Numbered from the stretch's first letter, positions 6,645-16,678 are shown. The stretch: DNA of 56,553 bases from Bacillus sp. 7884-1 (GCF_002272245.1 NZ_NPDD01000077.1:1-56553), one strand, 5' to 3'. Notes: generated by a model not told the origin, from the sequence alone. Numbers and translations are program-made.

Positions 6645-8540
6645 ATGGATATCCTAAAAAAAATTGAGATGTTTCGAGAAGAGGAAGAAAAGCTACGTTG
6701 GGAAGGGTCATTTGGAGATTATTTACTGTTGTTAAAAGAGAAGCCATGGGTAGCACAATCGGCACATTCACGAGTATATAATATGATCAAAGACGCTGGA
6801 ATTGAGGAAGTAAAAGGGACTAAGAATTATAATTTCTTTGGGAATCAATTATTTGGTTTAGAGGAATCATTGGAAAGACTTGTCGAGGAATACTTCCATC
6901 CTGCGGCTAAAAGGCTGGATGTAAGAAAGCGGATCTTATTACTAATGGGTCCGGTAAGCGGAGGTAAATCTACACTTGTTACCATGCTGAAACGTGGTTT
7001 AGAGGCCTATTCCCATACGGATAGAGGCTCTGTATTCGCCATTAAAGGCTGCCCAATGCATGAAGACCCTCTTCATTTAATCCCTCATCATTTACGTCGG
7101 GATTTTTATGAAGAGTATGGTATTCGAATTGAAGGAAATCTTTCACCATTGAATATGATGCGCCTTGAGCAGGAGTATGGTGGAAGAATCGAAGATGTGT
7201 TAGTTGAAAGAATCTTTTTCTCAGAGGATAAGCGAACTGGAATTGGAACCTTTAGCCCATCGGATCCAAAATCACAGGATATTGCTGATTTAACAGGAAG
7301 TATTGACTTCTCTACTATTGCCGAATTTGGTTCAGAATCAGATCCACGCGCCTACCGCTTTGATGGTGAACTGAATAAAGCGAATCGGGGAATGATGGAA
7401 TTCCAGGAAATGTTGAAGTGTGATGAAAAGTTCTTGTGGCATTTGCTTTCTTTAACACAAGAAGGAAACTTTAAAGCTGGAAGGTTTGCGTTAATTAGTG
7501 CGGATGAACTTATCGTAGCTCACACAAACGAAACGGAATACCGTTCATTTATTTCGAATAAGAAGAATGAAGCCTTGCATTCCAGGATTATCGTTATGCC
7601 AATTCCGTATAATTTAAAAGTTTCACAGGAAGAAAGAATCTATGAAAAGATGATTAGTGAAAGTGATGTATCGGATGTGCATATTGCACCGCATACATTA
7701 CGGGTTGCAGCGATGTTTACGATTCTAACCCGTCTGAAGGAACCAAAGAAGGGTGATATTGACTTAGTCAAGAAAATGCGCCTGTACGATGGTGAAAATG
7801 TGGAAGGCTTTAATGCGGTTGATGTCAGTGAACTTAAGAAAGAATACCCAGATGAAGGTATGAGTGGGATAGACCCGCGTTATGTTATTAACCGGATATC
7901 ATCTACTATCATCCGTAAAGAAGTACCGTCTATAAATGCGCTGGATGTTTTAAGATCGTTAAAAGACGGTCTAGATCAACATCCTTCTATTACAGCTGAA
8001 CTTCGTGAGCGCTATATGAATTATATTTCGGTTGCACGGAAAGAGTATGATAATATTGCCAAAAATGAAGTTCAAAAAGCATTTGTATACTCCTATGAAG
8101 AGTCCGCTAAAACGTTAATGGATAATTACCTTGATAATGTTGAGGCTTACTGCAACAAAGCGAAGCTTCGTGATGTGTTAACAGGTGAGGAAATCAACCC
8201 AGATGAAAAATTAATGCGTTCGATTGAAGAACAAATTGGGATTTCTGAAAATGCGAAAAAGGCATTTAGGGAAGAAATCCTGATTAGAATCTCCGCCTTT
8301 GCTAGAAAAGGTAAACGATTTGATTACAATTCTCATGATCGACTTCGTGAAGCAATTCAAAAGAAATTATTTGCAGACCTCAAAGATGTTGTCAAGATTA
8401 CCACTTCTTCCAAAACACCTGATGAGCAGCAGCTAAAGAAAATAAATGATGTTGTTGCTAGATTAATTGACGAACACGGCTATAACTCAACATCAGCAAA
8501 TGAACTATTACGGTATGTTGGAAGTTTATTAAACCGGTAA
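6645..8540 (+). CDS. prkA: Serine protein kinase / AAA+ protein PrkA
   Basis: A 631-residue PrkA, the same length as the B. subtilis protein. The AAA+ domain covers about residues 20-390 with Walker A GPVSGGKST at 102-110, and the C-terminal PrkA domain covers about 420-631. PrkA was first described as a Ser/Thr kinase; later work also reports ATP-dependent protease-like activity. It acts in the mother cell and is needed for normal sporulation. ATG 6645 follows AGGGGGAGGG. A sigma-E-like promoter lies upstream. It precedes yhbH, as it does widely in bacteria (the yeaG-yeaH pair in E. coli), although a terminator separates them here. Confidence 0.97.
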   Translation: MDILKKIEMFREEEEKLRWEGSFGDYLLLLKEKPWVAQSAHSRVYNMIKDAGIEEVKGTKNYNFFGNQLFGLEESLERLVEEYFHPAAKRLDVRKRILLLMGPVSGGKSTLVTMLKRGLEAYSHTDRGSVFAIKGCPMHEDPLHLIPHHLRRDFYEEYGIRIEGNLSPLNMMRLEQEYGGRIEDVLVERIFFSEDKRTGIGTFSPSDPKSQDIADLTGSIDFSTIAEFGSESDPRAYRFDGELNKANRGMMEFQEMLKCDEKFLWHLLSLTQEGNFKAGRFALISADELIVAHTNETEYRSFISNKKNEALHSRIIVMPIPYNLKVSQEERIYEKMISESDVSDVHIAPHTLRVAAMFTILTRLKEPKKGDIDLVKKMRLYDGENVEGFNAVDVSELKKEYPDEGMSGIDPRYVINRISSTIIRKEVPSINALDVLRSLKDGLDQHPSITAELRERYMNYISVARKEYDNIAKNEVQKAFVYSYEESAKTLMDNYLDNVEAYCNKAKLRDVLTGEEINPDEKLMRSIEEQIGISENAKKAFREEILIRISAFARKGKRFDYNSHDRLREAIQKKLFADLKDVVKITTSSKTPDEQQLKKINDVVARLIDEHGYNSTSANELLRYVGSLLNR

Positions 8541-8553
8541 TTAAAATAGTAGG

Positions 8554-8587
8554 GACTGGCGGAAGGAATCTGCCAGTCTGTTTTTTT
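8554..8587 (+). terminator. Terminator after prkA
   Basis: Stem GACTGGC / GCCAGTC with an 11-nt loop, then TG and a seven-T run. Confidence 0.85.
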
Positions 8588-8807
8588 CAATAATGGTGAT
8601 AAGTTTAATAATTTGTCAAACCAAAGTAGCTCGTCCATTTTTAAAGGTGTGAGCCTAATTGTCAAAATAATTTGTAAATTATTTTCTGCTTCTGCATAGG
8701 ATAAAGTAATCAACATTATCTGCATTTTTTCACTCGGGTTATCTTATGATTTTTCAAAAAAAATGTGACTCTGGAAAACAACAAAAATTAATAAGGAGGG
8801 GTTTACA

Positions 8808-9974
8808 TTGTCTGACAATAACCATCAATATGTGATTTCAAGAGAAGATTGGTCCCTCCACCGTAAAGGCCACGATGATCAGCAACGGCATCAAGAAAAA
8901 GTTCAGGAGGCAATTAGAAACAATCTTCCCGACTTAATTACAGAAGAAAGCATTATTATGTCCAATGGACGCGATGTGGTGAAAATACCAATTCGTTCAT
9001 TAGACGAATATAAAATCCGCTACAATTATGACAAAAACAAACACGTGGGCCAAGGTGACGGTGAAAGCCAAGTAGGTGACGTAGTTGCTCGTGATGGTTC
9101 AAATGCGCAAAAGGGTCCAGGAAAAGGGCAGGGCGCTGGGGATCAAGCTGGTGAGGATTACTTTGAAGCAGAAGTTTCATTAATGGAATTAGAGGAAGCT
9201 TTGTTTAAACAACTAGAGCTGCCGAATCTGAAAAGAAAAGAAGACCAGGAACATTTAGTAGAAAATATTGAATTCAATGATATCCGCAAAACTGGATTAA
9301 TGGGTAATATTGATAAAAAGCGGACCATGATGTCTGCATTTAAGAGAAATGCCATGACGGGGAAACCTGCATTTCATCCTATTTATAAGGAAGATTTGAA
9401 ATTTAAGACTTGGAATGAAGTAATCAAACCAGATTCCAAGGCAGTTGTTATTGCCATGATGGATACAAGTGGATCGATGGGTATATGGGAAAAATATATG
9501 GCTAGAAGCTTCTTCTTCTGGATGACACGCTTCTTACGTACCAAATATGAAACCGTTGAAATTGAATTTATTGCGCATCATACAGAAGCTAAGGTCGTTA
9601 CTGAGGAGGATTTCTTCTCAAAAGGTGAAAGTGGGGGAACCATCTGTTCTTCGGCATACCGCAAAGCCTTAGAAATTATTGATGCTAAATATAATCCACG
9701 TAAGTTCAACATTTATCCATTCCACTTTTCTGATGGTGATAATCTAACATCTGATAATGCTCGCTGCGTCAAGCTTGTTGAAGAACTAATGAAGGTTTCA
9801 AACATGTTTGGTTATGGAGAAGTTAATCAGTATAATCGTCATTCCACATTAATGTCAGCCTACAAGAATATCAAGGATGAGCAGTTCCGTTATTATATTC
9901 TTAAGCAAAAAGCGGATGTATTCCATGCGATGAAGAGCTTTTTCCAAGAAGAAGAGAATAAAATGTATGCCTAA
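8808..9974 (+). CDS. yhbH: DUF444 protein YhbH (YeaH-like)
   Basis: A 388-residue member of DUF444, the constant partner of PrkA. The N-terminal part is charged and glycine-rich ([10 protein letters not shown] and [11 protein letters not shown], residues 81-112). The C-terminal half is a von Willebrand A-like fold with the MIDAS-type motif MMDTSGSMG at 217-225. It is required for full sporulation in B. subtilis; its biochemical role is not established. The start is TTG 8808, seven bases after AAGGAGGGG. A weak sigma-E-like match (GCATTTT at 8722, CTTATGAT at 8743, 14-nt spacer) lies upstream and could give separate expression from prkA. Confidence 0.95.
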   Translation: MSDNNHQYVISREDWSLHRKGHDDQQRHQEKVQEAIRNNLPDLITEESIIMSNGRDVVKIPIRSLDEYKIRYNYDKNKHVGQGDGESQVGDVVARDGSNAQKGPGKGQGAGDQAGEDYFEAEVSLMELEEALFKQLELPNLKRKEDQEHLVENIEFNDIRKTGLMGNIDKKRTMMSAFKRNAMTGKPAFHPIYKEDLKFKTWNEVIKPDSKAVVIAMMDTSGSMGIWEKYMARSFFFWMTRFLRTKYETVEIEFIAHHTEAKVVTEEDFFSKGESGGTICSSAYRKALEIIDAKYNPRKFNIYPFHFSDGDNLTSDNARCVKLVEELMKVSNMFGYGEVNQYNRHSTLMSAYKNIKDEQFRYYILKQKADVFHAMKSFFQEEENKMYA

Positions 9975-9976
9975 CT

Positions 9977-10006
9977 AAAATCGACAGGTACAATACCTGT
10001 CGATTT
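9977..10006. terminator. Bidirectional terminator between yhbH and the kinase gene
   Basis: Perfect 13-bp stem AAATCGACAGGTA / TACCTGTCGATTT with loop CAA, between two convergent genes. Confidence 0.85.
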
Positions 10007-11281
10007 CTATTGTATTTGTGAATTTTCATTTTTCATAAAAGAGGTGATAGTTGGAAACTTAATGCGAAATGTGGTGCCAGCGTCTAATTCACTTTCGACT
10101 CGAATAAAACCATTCATAGCACGGACTATACTATAAACGACCATCATTCCGAGACCTGTACCATTCTTCCCTTTCGTTGAATAATAAGGCTCTCCGAGAC
10201 GTTCAAGCTGCTCAGAAGTCATTCCAATTCCTGTGTCCCTGATGCAGATGGTTATATAATCCTTGCTAAAATGGGTTTCAACATAAAGATGACCGCCAGT
10301 CGGCATCGCTTCAACTGAATTTTTGAGGATATTAATGAAGCATTGACGAAATCTTTGTTTATCCCCTTTAATGAATCCAATGACCGAAAAATCAGTGATA
10401 ATTTCAACGGAATTTTGGTTTGCCATTGGAGTTAAGATGTTAATAATTTGCCTAAGTTCATTTTTAACATTTAGTTCTTCAATCGAGACTAAAGACGGCT
10501 TAGCAAACGTTAAATAATCTTCAATTACTCTTTCAGCGGAATTAAGTTCGTCTTTTACGATTGAAAGGTATTCTTTACGTTTATGTCTAGGGAGGTAGTC
10601 ATCATTGAGTAACTGGACAAACCCACTTGCAGCAGTTAACGGATTTCGAATCTCATGTGAGATGGCAGCACCCATTTGTTCGACGGCCTTTAGTTTTTCT
10701 ACCTTGATTAATTCATGTTTAAGTTCTACACTTTTTTTGATAAATTCAATCGAATAGGCAATAAGACCAATGCCTAGCGGAGGAAGTACTAGGTAGGCAA
10801 ACAAAACATCATACCAGGGGCTGCCTGTATCTTTAAGCACTTCCCCAACAGTGCTTAGAACTCCAAGTATCATACCTAGACAAATTGCAGTGTAAATTCG
10901 TCGTTCGGAGGATTGTTTCCAAAACCAAGGTGATAATCGAAAAAAAACAATAGCGAGTGGTACATAAAGAAGTATCGTTCCAACCAAACCTGAGTCAAGG
11001 CCATATAGGCTTCTAAGGATTAATAATCCTGCGACAAGTATAAGACCGATTCCGAGATATAAACCGCCAATGACGATAGGAATGATACGCAAATCGTATC
11101 TTGCATAGGGAACAGGACTATAGGCGAACTGAAGACATATCCATAATAATAAGACAGAAATGATGGTAATAGTCGTTTTGGAAAAAGGAAGTGTCTTGCT
11201 TCGGTCAAGCCAAATTAAGCAAAAAAGAAGCAATATTATTAAAATGGAAAGATTTAAGAAAAGGTGTTTAGTAATTTCCAT
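10007..11281 (-). CDS. KinB-like membrane sensor histidine kinase
   Basis: A 424-residue kinase. About six hydrophobic segments in residues 5-180 form a 5TM-5TMR_LYT-type sensor region, with the pattern PIVIGGLYLGIG near 68-79. A HisKA domain follows with phospho-acceptor H209 in SHEIRNPLTAASGF, then HATPase_c with the N-box FINILKNSVEAM and G-boxes DTGIGM and GTGLGM. KinB-type kinases feed phosphate to Spo0F and start sporulation in B. subtilis. No response regulator is adjacent, as expected for an orphan phosphorelay kinase. Location next to prkA-yhbH is suggestive only. ATG 11281 starts just before the first helix. Confidence 0.88.
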   Translation of the reverse strand: MEITKHLFLNLSILIILLLFCLIWLDRSKTLPFSKTTITIISVLLLWICLQFAYSPVPYARYDLRIIPIVIGGLYLGIGLILVAGLLILRSLYGLDSGLVGTILLYVPLAIVFFRLSPWFWKQSSERRIYTAICLGMILGVLSTVGEVLKDTGSPWYDVLFAYLVLPPLGIGLIAYSIEFIKKSVELKHELIKVEKLKAVEQMGAAISHEIRNPLTAASGFVQLLNDDYLPRHKRKEYLSIVKDELNSAERVIEDYLTFAKPSLVSIEELNVKNELRQIINILTPMANQNSVEIITDFSVIGFIKGDKQRFRQCFINILKNSVEAMPTGGHLYVETHFSKDYITICIRDTGIGMTSEQLERLGEPYYSTKGKNGTGLGMMVVYSIVRAMNGFIRVESELDAGTTFRIKFPTITSFMKNENSQIQ

Positions 11282-11404
11282 CTATTTCACCATCCAATGT
11301 GCTTATAGGAAAATTTTACATTTTTCTTCGTATTAATACAATAAAATTTACTAATTATTTTGAATAAATAAATGAAAAGGGATGGAAATTGTAGAAATAT
11401 GTAT

Positions 11405-11434
11405 AAAGACGGAAGGATTAAAGCCCTTCCGTTT
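11405..11434. terminator. Hairpin after the cyclase pseudogene
   Basis: Stem ACGGAAGG / CCTTCCGT with loop ATTAAAGC. The U-tract is weak on the minus strand (CTTTATAC) and better on the plus strand (TTTTATT). Confidence 0.6.
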
Positions 11435-11436
11435 TA

Positions 11437-12498
11437 TTAATATAGAGTTGAAATGGTATTCCTTCCTTTAGCCTTGGAGGTATATAAAGAAGTATCAGCT
11501 AAATGAATTAAATCTTTTGGCTGCAAATTAAAATTCGGAATGATTGATGCAATTCCAATGCTGATTGTAACGATGTCTGAAACTTCCGAACTACTATGGT
11601 CAATTTTAAGTGACTGAATCTTTTTTTGAACCAAATTAGCTATTTCAACCGCCTTATCCAACTTCGTTTTGGTTAAGATAAGGGCAAATTCCTCACCGCC
11701 ATATCGACAAAATGTGGCATATGAATTATTGGCCACAAGTTCTTTTATGGTAGATGAAATGTTTTGCAGGCACTGGTCACCAGCAAGGTGACCGTAAGTA
11801 TCGTTGTACTTTTTAAAGTAGTCAATTCAAACATAAGTAAAGTTAATGGTGACTCGGTTGAAGTTAATCTGGTCCATTCCTTGTTAAGAACTTCATCAAA
11901 ATGCCTTCTATTTCCGATACTTGTCAACCCATCCATATAAGAAAGTTGATTTAGAAGTTCTTGTGCAGCTTCTGTTCACTTTCCTTTAATTTTAGTAGAC
12001 TAAGATTTAATTCTCTTTCTGCTGCATTTGAATTAACAATATATACCGATAGATGATAAGCGAAAAATCCACCAATTATAATCCAATCAGGTTCATAGTA
12101 AATGCTTTTAAGGTTGGTTGGATGTTTAATTTGGAAAACCAGCCACACACGATTCCTGTCAGGAGTGCACTAATGGCTGCAACAAAGGCAGTTTCCGTAA
12201 GACCAAAGAGAGTAACCCTTCCAAAAGCAATAAATACAGAAGCAATAATTGCAGGTACAACGCCCCCAAAGGCAGCGGCAACGACAATGGCAAGGTGACG
12301 TAAATCAGCAATCGTAGTGGAGTTAATTTGAAAACTAAATACCATTAAGATGTTTCCAAGAACACCATAGCAAATTCCCCAATAAAGCTTTGTTAAATGT
12401 GATGAAGAGGGAGATAATGGCATATTTTTAAAAATTTGACCCATCACTGCAAATGACGCAATCAGAATGGTTGCATTTGAAAAGAAATCTTTTAACAT
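11437..12498 (-). pseudogene. Diguanylate cyclase (5TM-5TMR_LYT + GGDEF), three frame breaks
   Basis: Conceptual joining gives a protein of about 350 residues: a 5TM sensor domain (12498 to about 12085), a linker ending ESEQKLHK, and a GGDEF domain reading YMDGLTSIGNRRHF, DYFKKYNDTYGHLAGDQ and FCRYGGEEF. The active-site loop GGEEF is intact, so the ancestor probably made cyclic-di-GMP. Reading is broken near 12085, 11962 and 11825. At each place adding one base restores the family sequence. The first break falls within the sensor domain and the last two before the active site, so no functional enzyme can be made. Real decay or sequencing error cannot be separated here. Confidence 0.88.
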
Positions 12499-12640
12499 TC
12501 ATGTTCTCCTAATAATAGATACAATCTTTTTTCTGTTTCGCATATCCATTTATTATAGAAGAAAAACATTCTCCTGTGAAATAGAATATTTAAGCAAGTA
12601 ACCGAAAACTATATAGATGAATACTTTTAGGGAGGGCCTA

Positions 12641-13642
12641 ATGAAAAATAGAGGTAAAGTCTTCATCTTGTTCGTATTGGTTATTGTTTGTACACCTCTT
12701 TTTGTAGACGCACATGTAAAATGGTTTACAGAAGTTACTCCAGAAAAAGAAGAAGTTGAACATATCTTATCGCCGCTGTTCATGACGATTACCTTATTGG
12801 TTGCGGCTTTTCTCGCTATGTTGACTCAGTTATTGCCTCTGCTGGATAAAGTTCCTATTACTAAAAATATCGATGAAGTATTGGACAGATACCGAAAATC
12901 CTCTAGGTATATTTTAAAATATGGTACTGCGATTGCGTTAATTATTCAGGTTTTGGCAGGGACGATATTTGCACCAGAATTTGCTATCACAAATCAAATC
13001 ATAAGAATCCTAATGTGGATAACGATTATCCTGCTATTGATACCTATTCATTATGCAACAAAAGCTGGTGCCCTTATTTTATTGGGATTATTTATTCATC
13101 AACTCATCCTCTCTGGATTGTTTCATATGCTAGACTATGGCTTTTATCTAGCCATTGTGGGGGTATTATTAGTCGGGAAAACGAAGCTTGAAGATTGGGG
13201 ATTTCCGTTTCTATATTTAGGGACAGGATTATCCTTATGCTGGGTAGCCGTTGAGAAATGGGTCTATCCTGCAATGAGTATGGATATTATTCATCAGCAT
13301 GGTGTGCCAACCTTTGGTTTTCCGCCGGCAACGTTTGTGGTACTAGCTGCTTTTATTGAATTTGTCGTTGGATATTTATTAATCGTAGGGATCTTAAATC
13401 GTCTCCTGGCCTTTGTCTTGACATTGATATTTATTTCATCCACCATGTTATTTGGTGTCACAGAAATTATTGGGCACCTGATGATTCATATCGTGTTAAT
13501 TATCTTTATCATAGAAGGAGTATCATTTTATGATCCCCCAATAAAAATACATCGGACCAAAATTTCTCAAATGGTGTTTGTATTTTTGAATTTTGTTTTT
13601 ACACTGGCCACCTTTCTCCTTATTTACTATCGTTTTGCATAG
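12641..13642 (+). CDS. DoxX-like polytopic membrane protein with signal peptide
   Basis: A 333-residue membrane protein. The first 24 residues look like a signal peptide with a V-D-A site, which would leave a mature N-terminus HVKWFTE outside the cell. About nine further hydrophobic segments follow, with DoxX-like repeats around YLGTGLSLCWVAVEKWVYPAM and VVGYLLIVGILNRLLAF. ATG 12641 follows GGGAGGG at the right distance; the in-frame ATG at 12617 lacks a site. DoxX proteins are linked to respiratory or redox complexes, but no function is known for this branch. The exposed N-terminal histidine is unusual and could bind a metal. Confidence 0.65.
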   Translation: MKNRGKVFILFVLVIVCTPLFVDAHVKWFTEVTPEKEEVEHILSPLFMTITLLVAAFLAMLTQLLPLLDKVPITKNIDEVLDRYRKSSRYILKYGTAIALIIQVLAGTIFAPEFAITNQIIRILMWITIILLLIPIHYATKAGALILLGLFIHQLILSGLFHMLDYGFYLAIVGVLLVGKTKLEDWGFPFLYLGTGLSLCWVAVEKWVYPAMSMDIIHQHGVPTFGFPPATFVVLAAFIEFVVGYLLIVGILNRLLAFVLTLIFISSTMLFGVTEIIGHLMIHIVLIIFIIEGVSFYDPPIKIHRTKISQMVFVFLNFVFTLATFLLIYYRFA

Positions 13643-13676
13643 AGAAAAAGCTTCCTGTTGGGGGAAGCTTTTTCTC
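13641..13676. terminator. Bidirectional terminator, DoxX-like gene and azoreductase
   Basis: Stem AGAGAAAAAGCTTCC / GGAAGCTTTTTCTCT between convergent genes. Confidence 0.85.
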
Positions 13677-13683
13677 TATGCTA

Positions 13684-14343
13684 TTACTGAAGCATGGGCA
13701 CTTTTATCATTTCCTTGGCAGCTTGAATTGTCTCTTCTTTGGCTTTTTCAACTATTTCCGGTACCTTTTGCGGATAGAGGTCTAAAGCTTCTGCAATAAT
13801 GGTATCCATAACCTCAATACCGAGGAATTCAAGCGCAATTCTTAAATAACGATCGCCGCATTCTAATTCCTTCATTGGTGTACCTGTGTAGAGGCCGCCG
13901 CGTGTATTGATATGGATTGCTTTTTTACCAGTGAGGAGACCTTTTGGACCATTTGCTGTATGGGCAAAAGTTTTACCAGCAATAAACAAATTATCTAAAT
14001 ATGCTTTTAATACGGCTGGAGAGCTCAAGTTCCAAATAGGAGAGACGAAAACATAGTAGTCATAAGAAAGAAATTCATCAGCAAGTGCATGCATTTTAAG
14101 AATTTTCTCTCGTTCTTCCTCTGTTAACTGATCTAAGGTATACCCATAGCCGGCTAGTTTGCCTCTTGCAGACACTAATTCTGCATCCATATGTGCGATA
14201 TCAAATGAAAACAAGTCAATTGTTTTCATTTCCATCTCTGGACATTCTTCTTTTATTGTATTGATAAATGCCTCACCGATTTTCAGCCCTTTTGATTTCT
14301 CAAGTCCTTTTGGATTTGCTGTAATATATAATAATTTTCCCAC
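13684..14343 (-). CDS. azoR: FMN-dependent NADH-azoreductase, AzoR family
   Basis: A 219-residue flavodoxin-fold enzyme that reduces quinones and azo compounds with NAD(P)H in the cytoplasm. Family marks are the N-terminal strand KLLYITANPKG with the FMN-phosphate loop, VFVSPIWNLSSPAVLKAYLDN near residue 100, and INTRGGLYTGTPMKE near 145. Length is normal. The start is GTG 14343. The ribosome site is poor (GGATG), so the start is only moderately sure. It converges on the DoxX-like gene and has no operon partner. These enzymes often answer thiol or quinone stress, but no regulator is adjacent. Confidence 0.9.
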   Translation of the reverse strand: MGKLLYITANPKGLEKSKGLKIGEAFINTIKEECPEMEMKTIDLFSFDIAHMDAELVSARGKLAGYGYTLDQLTEEEREKILKMHALADEFLSYDYYVFVSPIWNLSSPAVLKAYLDNLFIAGKTFAHTANGPKGLLTGKKAIHINTRGGLYTGTPMKELECGDRYLRIALEFLGIEVMDTIIAEALDLYPQKVPEIVEKAKEETIQAAKEMIKVPMLQ

Positions 14344-14588
14344 TTAGACACATCCAATCATTTTAATAAACCTCATTACTACTATTATAAAAAATATAAC
14401 CCTCTCAATTTTTGTAAAAATGGTGAAGTTCGTGAACATTAAGTGTCGAAAAGTGGTAAGTATATTATTAATTTTAAGTAGGAATTAATTCATTAAATTG
14501 TTAGAATTCTTTTATGATAATTAATCAGTAATGCAATATGATTAAGTTAGAACATTGTGAAGATTTAATACCAAAAGGCGGAATTACT

Positions 14589-15611
14589 ATGAATGTACAA
14601 AATTCCCAAATGAATGATGAAAGTGAATTAGCGTTATTACGTCAGAGAGTTGTAGAACTTGAGGAGAGAGAAAAACAGCTAGTCAAAAGTCTTCGCTTAA
14701 ATCAATCCTTGCATTCAAAGATTCTTAATGCGTTACCTATAAATGTTTTCCTAGAGGATCCTGAAGGTGGAACGATATTTGCAAATAAACAGGCCTGTCT
14801 TGCACATGGTGTAAATATGGAGGAACTTGTGGGGAAAACAGTGTTTGACTTTTTTCCACATCCTATTGCAATGAAACAGCGAGAAATCGACTTAGAAGTA
14901 TGGAAGAATCGTACTCTTCAAACGAATGAGGTGGAGACCGAATTTCAAGGAAAAAAGGGGCATATGCTTACCGGAAAGACGATTATCCAACTAGAAGAAT
15001 CTAAGAGAGACTATTTGCTCGGATTTGGATTGGATATTACGGAGTTGAAAAATGCCGAAGAAAAAATTTCACATATGGCCTACCATGATGCCCTAACAGG
15101 TTTGCCTAATCGTTGGTTTATAAAAACCTGTTTAAAAAACTTTAACATTGATAAAATTCATAGTATGCAGGGTGTACTATTGCTTGATTTAGATCATTTC
15201 AAACTGATTAATGATAGCCTGGGGCATGAAGCAGGAGATCAGTTATTACAATTAGTTGCCAGCAGACTGGATGAAGTTATTCAAGCTGATAAAGTTTTAT
15301 CACGTTTTGGCGGAGATGAATTTATTATCTTTATTCCTGAATTATTATCTGCAGTCGAGGTATTTGATTTAGCAGAAGAAATCGTAAAAGTTATGAAAAA
15401 TCCATTTTGTATTTATGGTCAAAAGTTTACGATTTCAACAAGTATCGGTATAAGTTTGCATCCCAACCATGGTGAAGATATGGAAACACTAATAAAGAAT
15501 GCTGACCTTGCGATGTATCACTCTAAAGAGCGGGGAAGAAATTGCTACTCCTTGTTTACTCCCTTGATGAAAGAGAAAGCCATTGTTCGTATGAGCATGC
15601 TGACAAAATAA
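14589..15611 (+). CDS. Diguanylate cyclase with coiled coil and PAS domain
   Basis: A 340-residue soluble signalling protein. A short coiled coil (about 10-40) leads into a PAS domain (about 48-160), then a GGDEF domain (about 170-330). The active-site motif is intact, RFGGDEF, with the substrate residues in LDLDHFKLINDSLGHEAGD. It should synthesise cyclic-di-GMP in response to an unknown cytoplasmic signal. No EAL domain and no RxxD inhibitory site is obvious. ATG 14589 follows AAAAGGCGG; an upstream ATG at 14538 lacks a site. Since the neighbouring membrane cyclase is broken, this is the only intact GGDEF protein in the window. Confidence 0.92.
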   Translation: MNVQNSQMNDESELALLRQRVVELEEREKQLVKSLRLNQSLHSKILNALPINVFLEDPEGGTIFANKQACLAHGVNMEELVGKTVFDFFPHPIAMKQREIDLEVWKNRTLQTNEVETEFQGKKGHMLTGKTIIQLEESKRDYLLGFGLDITELKNAEEKISHMAYHDALTGLPNRWFIKTCLKNFNIDKIHSMQGVLLLDLDHFKLINDSLGHEAGDQLLQLVASRLDEVIQADKVLSRFGGDEFIIFIPELLSAVEVFDLAEEIVKVMKNPFCIYGQKFTISTSIGISLHPNHGEDMETLIKNADLAMYHSKERGRNCYSLFTPLMKEKAIVRMSMLTK

Positions 15612-15612
15612 A

Positions 15613-15654
15613 AAAGAATCGGAATCACCTTTGAGTGGATTCGATTCTTTTTTT
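15613..15654. terminator. Bidirectional terminator
   Basis: Stem AAGAATCGGAATC / GATTCGATTCTT with T-runs on both sides, between the cyclase gene and the convergent transporter gene. Confidence 0.85.
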
Positions 15655-15664
15655 CAGCCTTAGC

Positions 15665-16678
15665 TTAATAAATAACAAACAAAATGACAAAATAAAAAGC
15701 CATGGTAATAAGTCCAACGGGAACGCCAAAGCTTGCCCATTCTTTACTGGTAATGTTGAGTTTTCCTGCTGCAATAATATTTGGTATATTACCTGGTATT
15801 AGCATTCCACCACTAATAATTAGCCCCATTAAAACAGCCTGAATGGTTGCTTGGTCCATGGCTGGACTAATTTCGGCTGCAGCCAGGGTAGCATTATCTA
15901 AAATAGCGGAGATCATATTAATCCAATAGAGCAGCATCGGATGAAGTCCTAGAATATATTCATTAATTAACGGTTCAAATCCATGACCAAGGAAGGTTAA
16001 TCCCATTACAAATAAGTAGATTTTGGCTGATCTAATAATGATTTCTTTATAGCTTTCTACTTTTTGATCTGACTTTAAACCATCAGCACTTTCTTGTGGT
16101 TTAACTAAAAATATTGTCAATATACCAAAAATCACAACGGCGGGAATCACTTCAGGACCAATTAATTTCAGTAAATAGAAGAAGTCTTCATTTAACTTAC
16201 TGAGTGTTATGGTTGCTAAAGGCTCACCGATGGGTGTGAGGGCTGCGCCAAGCCCAATCGAAAAACAAGCTAAAACGGTAAAGCGAATTTCAGATTTACG
16301 GTCGAGTGGAAGGACATTAATGATGATTACGAGCACAATCGCTGCAATAATTGCCGTAATAATGCTTGATGCAAGTCCTAGAATAATGACGGTTAATCCG
16401 AAGAAAATCCTAGGAGTTAGTATTCTGCTCAACCATAGTATTGATTTTTCCAGCTGAACCTGTCCCCATTTACAAACTAATCCTGCAATTAAAACAGCTA
16501 GTGTAATATTAATAGGATCAACCAGGGCTTTTTCGATTAAATGAAGATTCATCATGCCGCTTATCGAAGCAGCTGCAATTCCCATTACAAATAAGAATAG
16601 TTCCAAATTGTGTTCGACCTTTTTTACCGAAAACGGTAAAAATAAAACTAAAATTAAGATAATTACTAATCCAAACAA
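15665..16678 (-). CDS. DUF1646 / ArsB-NhaD-type ion transporter
   Basis: A 337-residue protein with about ten transmembrane helices. The two symmetrical re-entrant signatures of the ion-transporter superfamily are visible: GAALTPIGEPLATI near residue 155 and ISGGMLIPGNIPNIIAAGKL near 290. DUF1646 proteins are predicted cation or Na+/H+ antiporters, but substrate is not established. The helix with LDNATLAAAEISPAM is typical of the family. The probable start is TTG 16678, because the ATG at 16683 is in another frame and soon stops. The ribosome site AAAGGA lies about 13 bases upstream, so the start is uncertain. Confidence 0.8.
   Translation of the reverse strand: MFGLVIILILVLFLPFSVKKVEHNLELFLFVMGIAAASISGMMNLHLIEKALVDPINITLAVLIAGLVCKWGQVQLEKSILWLSRILTPRIFFGLTVIILGLASSIITAIIAAIVLVIIINVLPLDRKSEIRFTVLACFSIGLGAALTPIGEPLATITLSKLNEDFFYLLKLIGPEVIPAVVIFGILTIFLVKPQESADGLKSDQKVESYKEIIIRSAKIYLFVMGLTFLGHGFEPLINEYILGLHPMLLYWINMISAILDNATLAAAEISPAMDQATIQAVLMGLIISGGMLIPGNIPNIIAAGKLNITSKEWASFGVPVGLITMAFYFVILFVIY

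Noticed and set aside
8480..8725. 81-codon minus-strand frame between prkA and yhbH
   Set aside because: Overlaps the prkA end and its terminator, has no family pattern and no convincing ribosome site.
14444..14450. TGTCGAA, Spo0A-box match upstream of the PAS-GGDEF gene
   Set aside because: Single site without a clear promoter beside it; chance match cannot be excluded.
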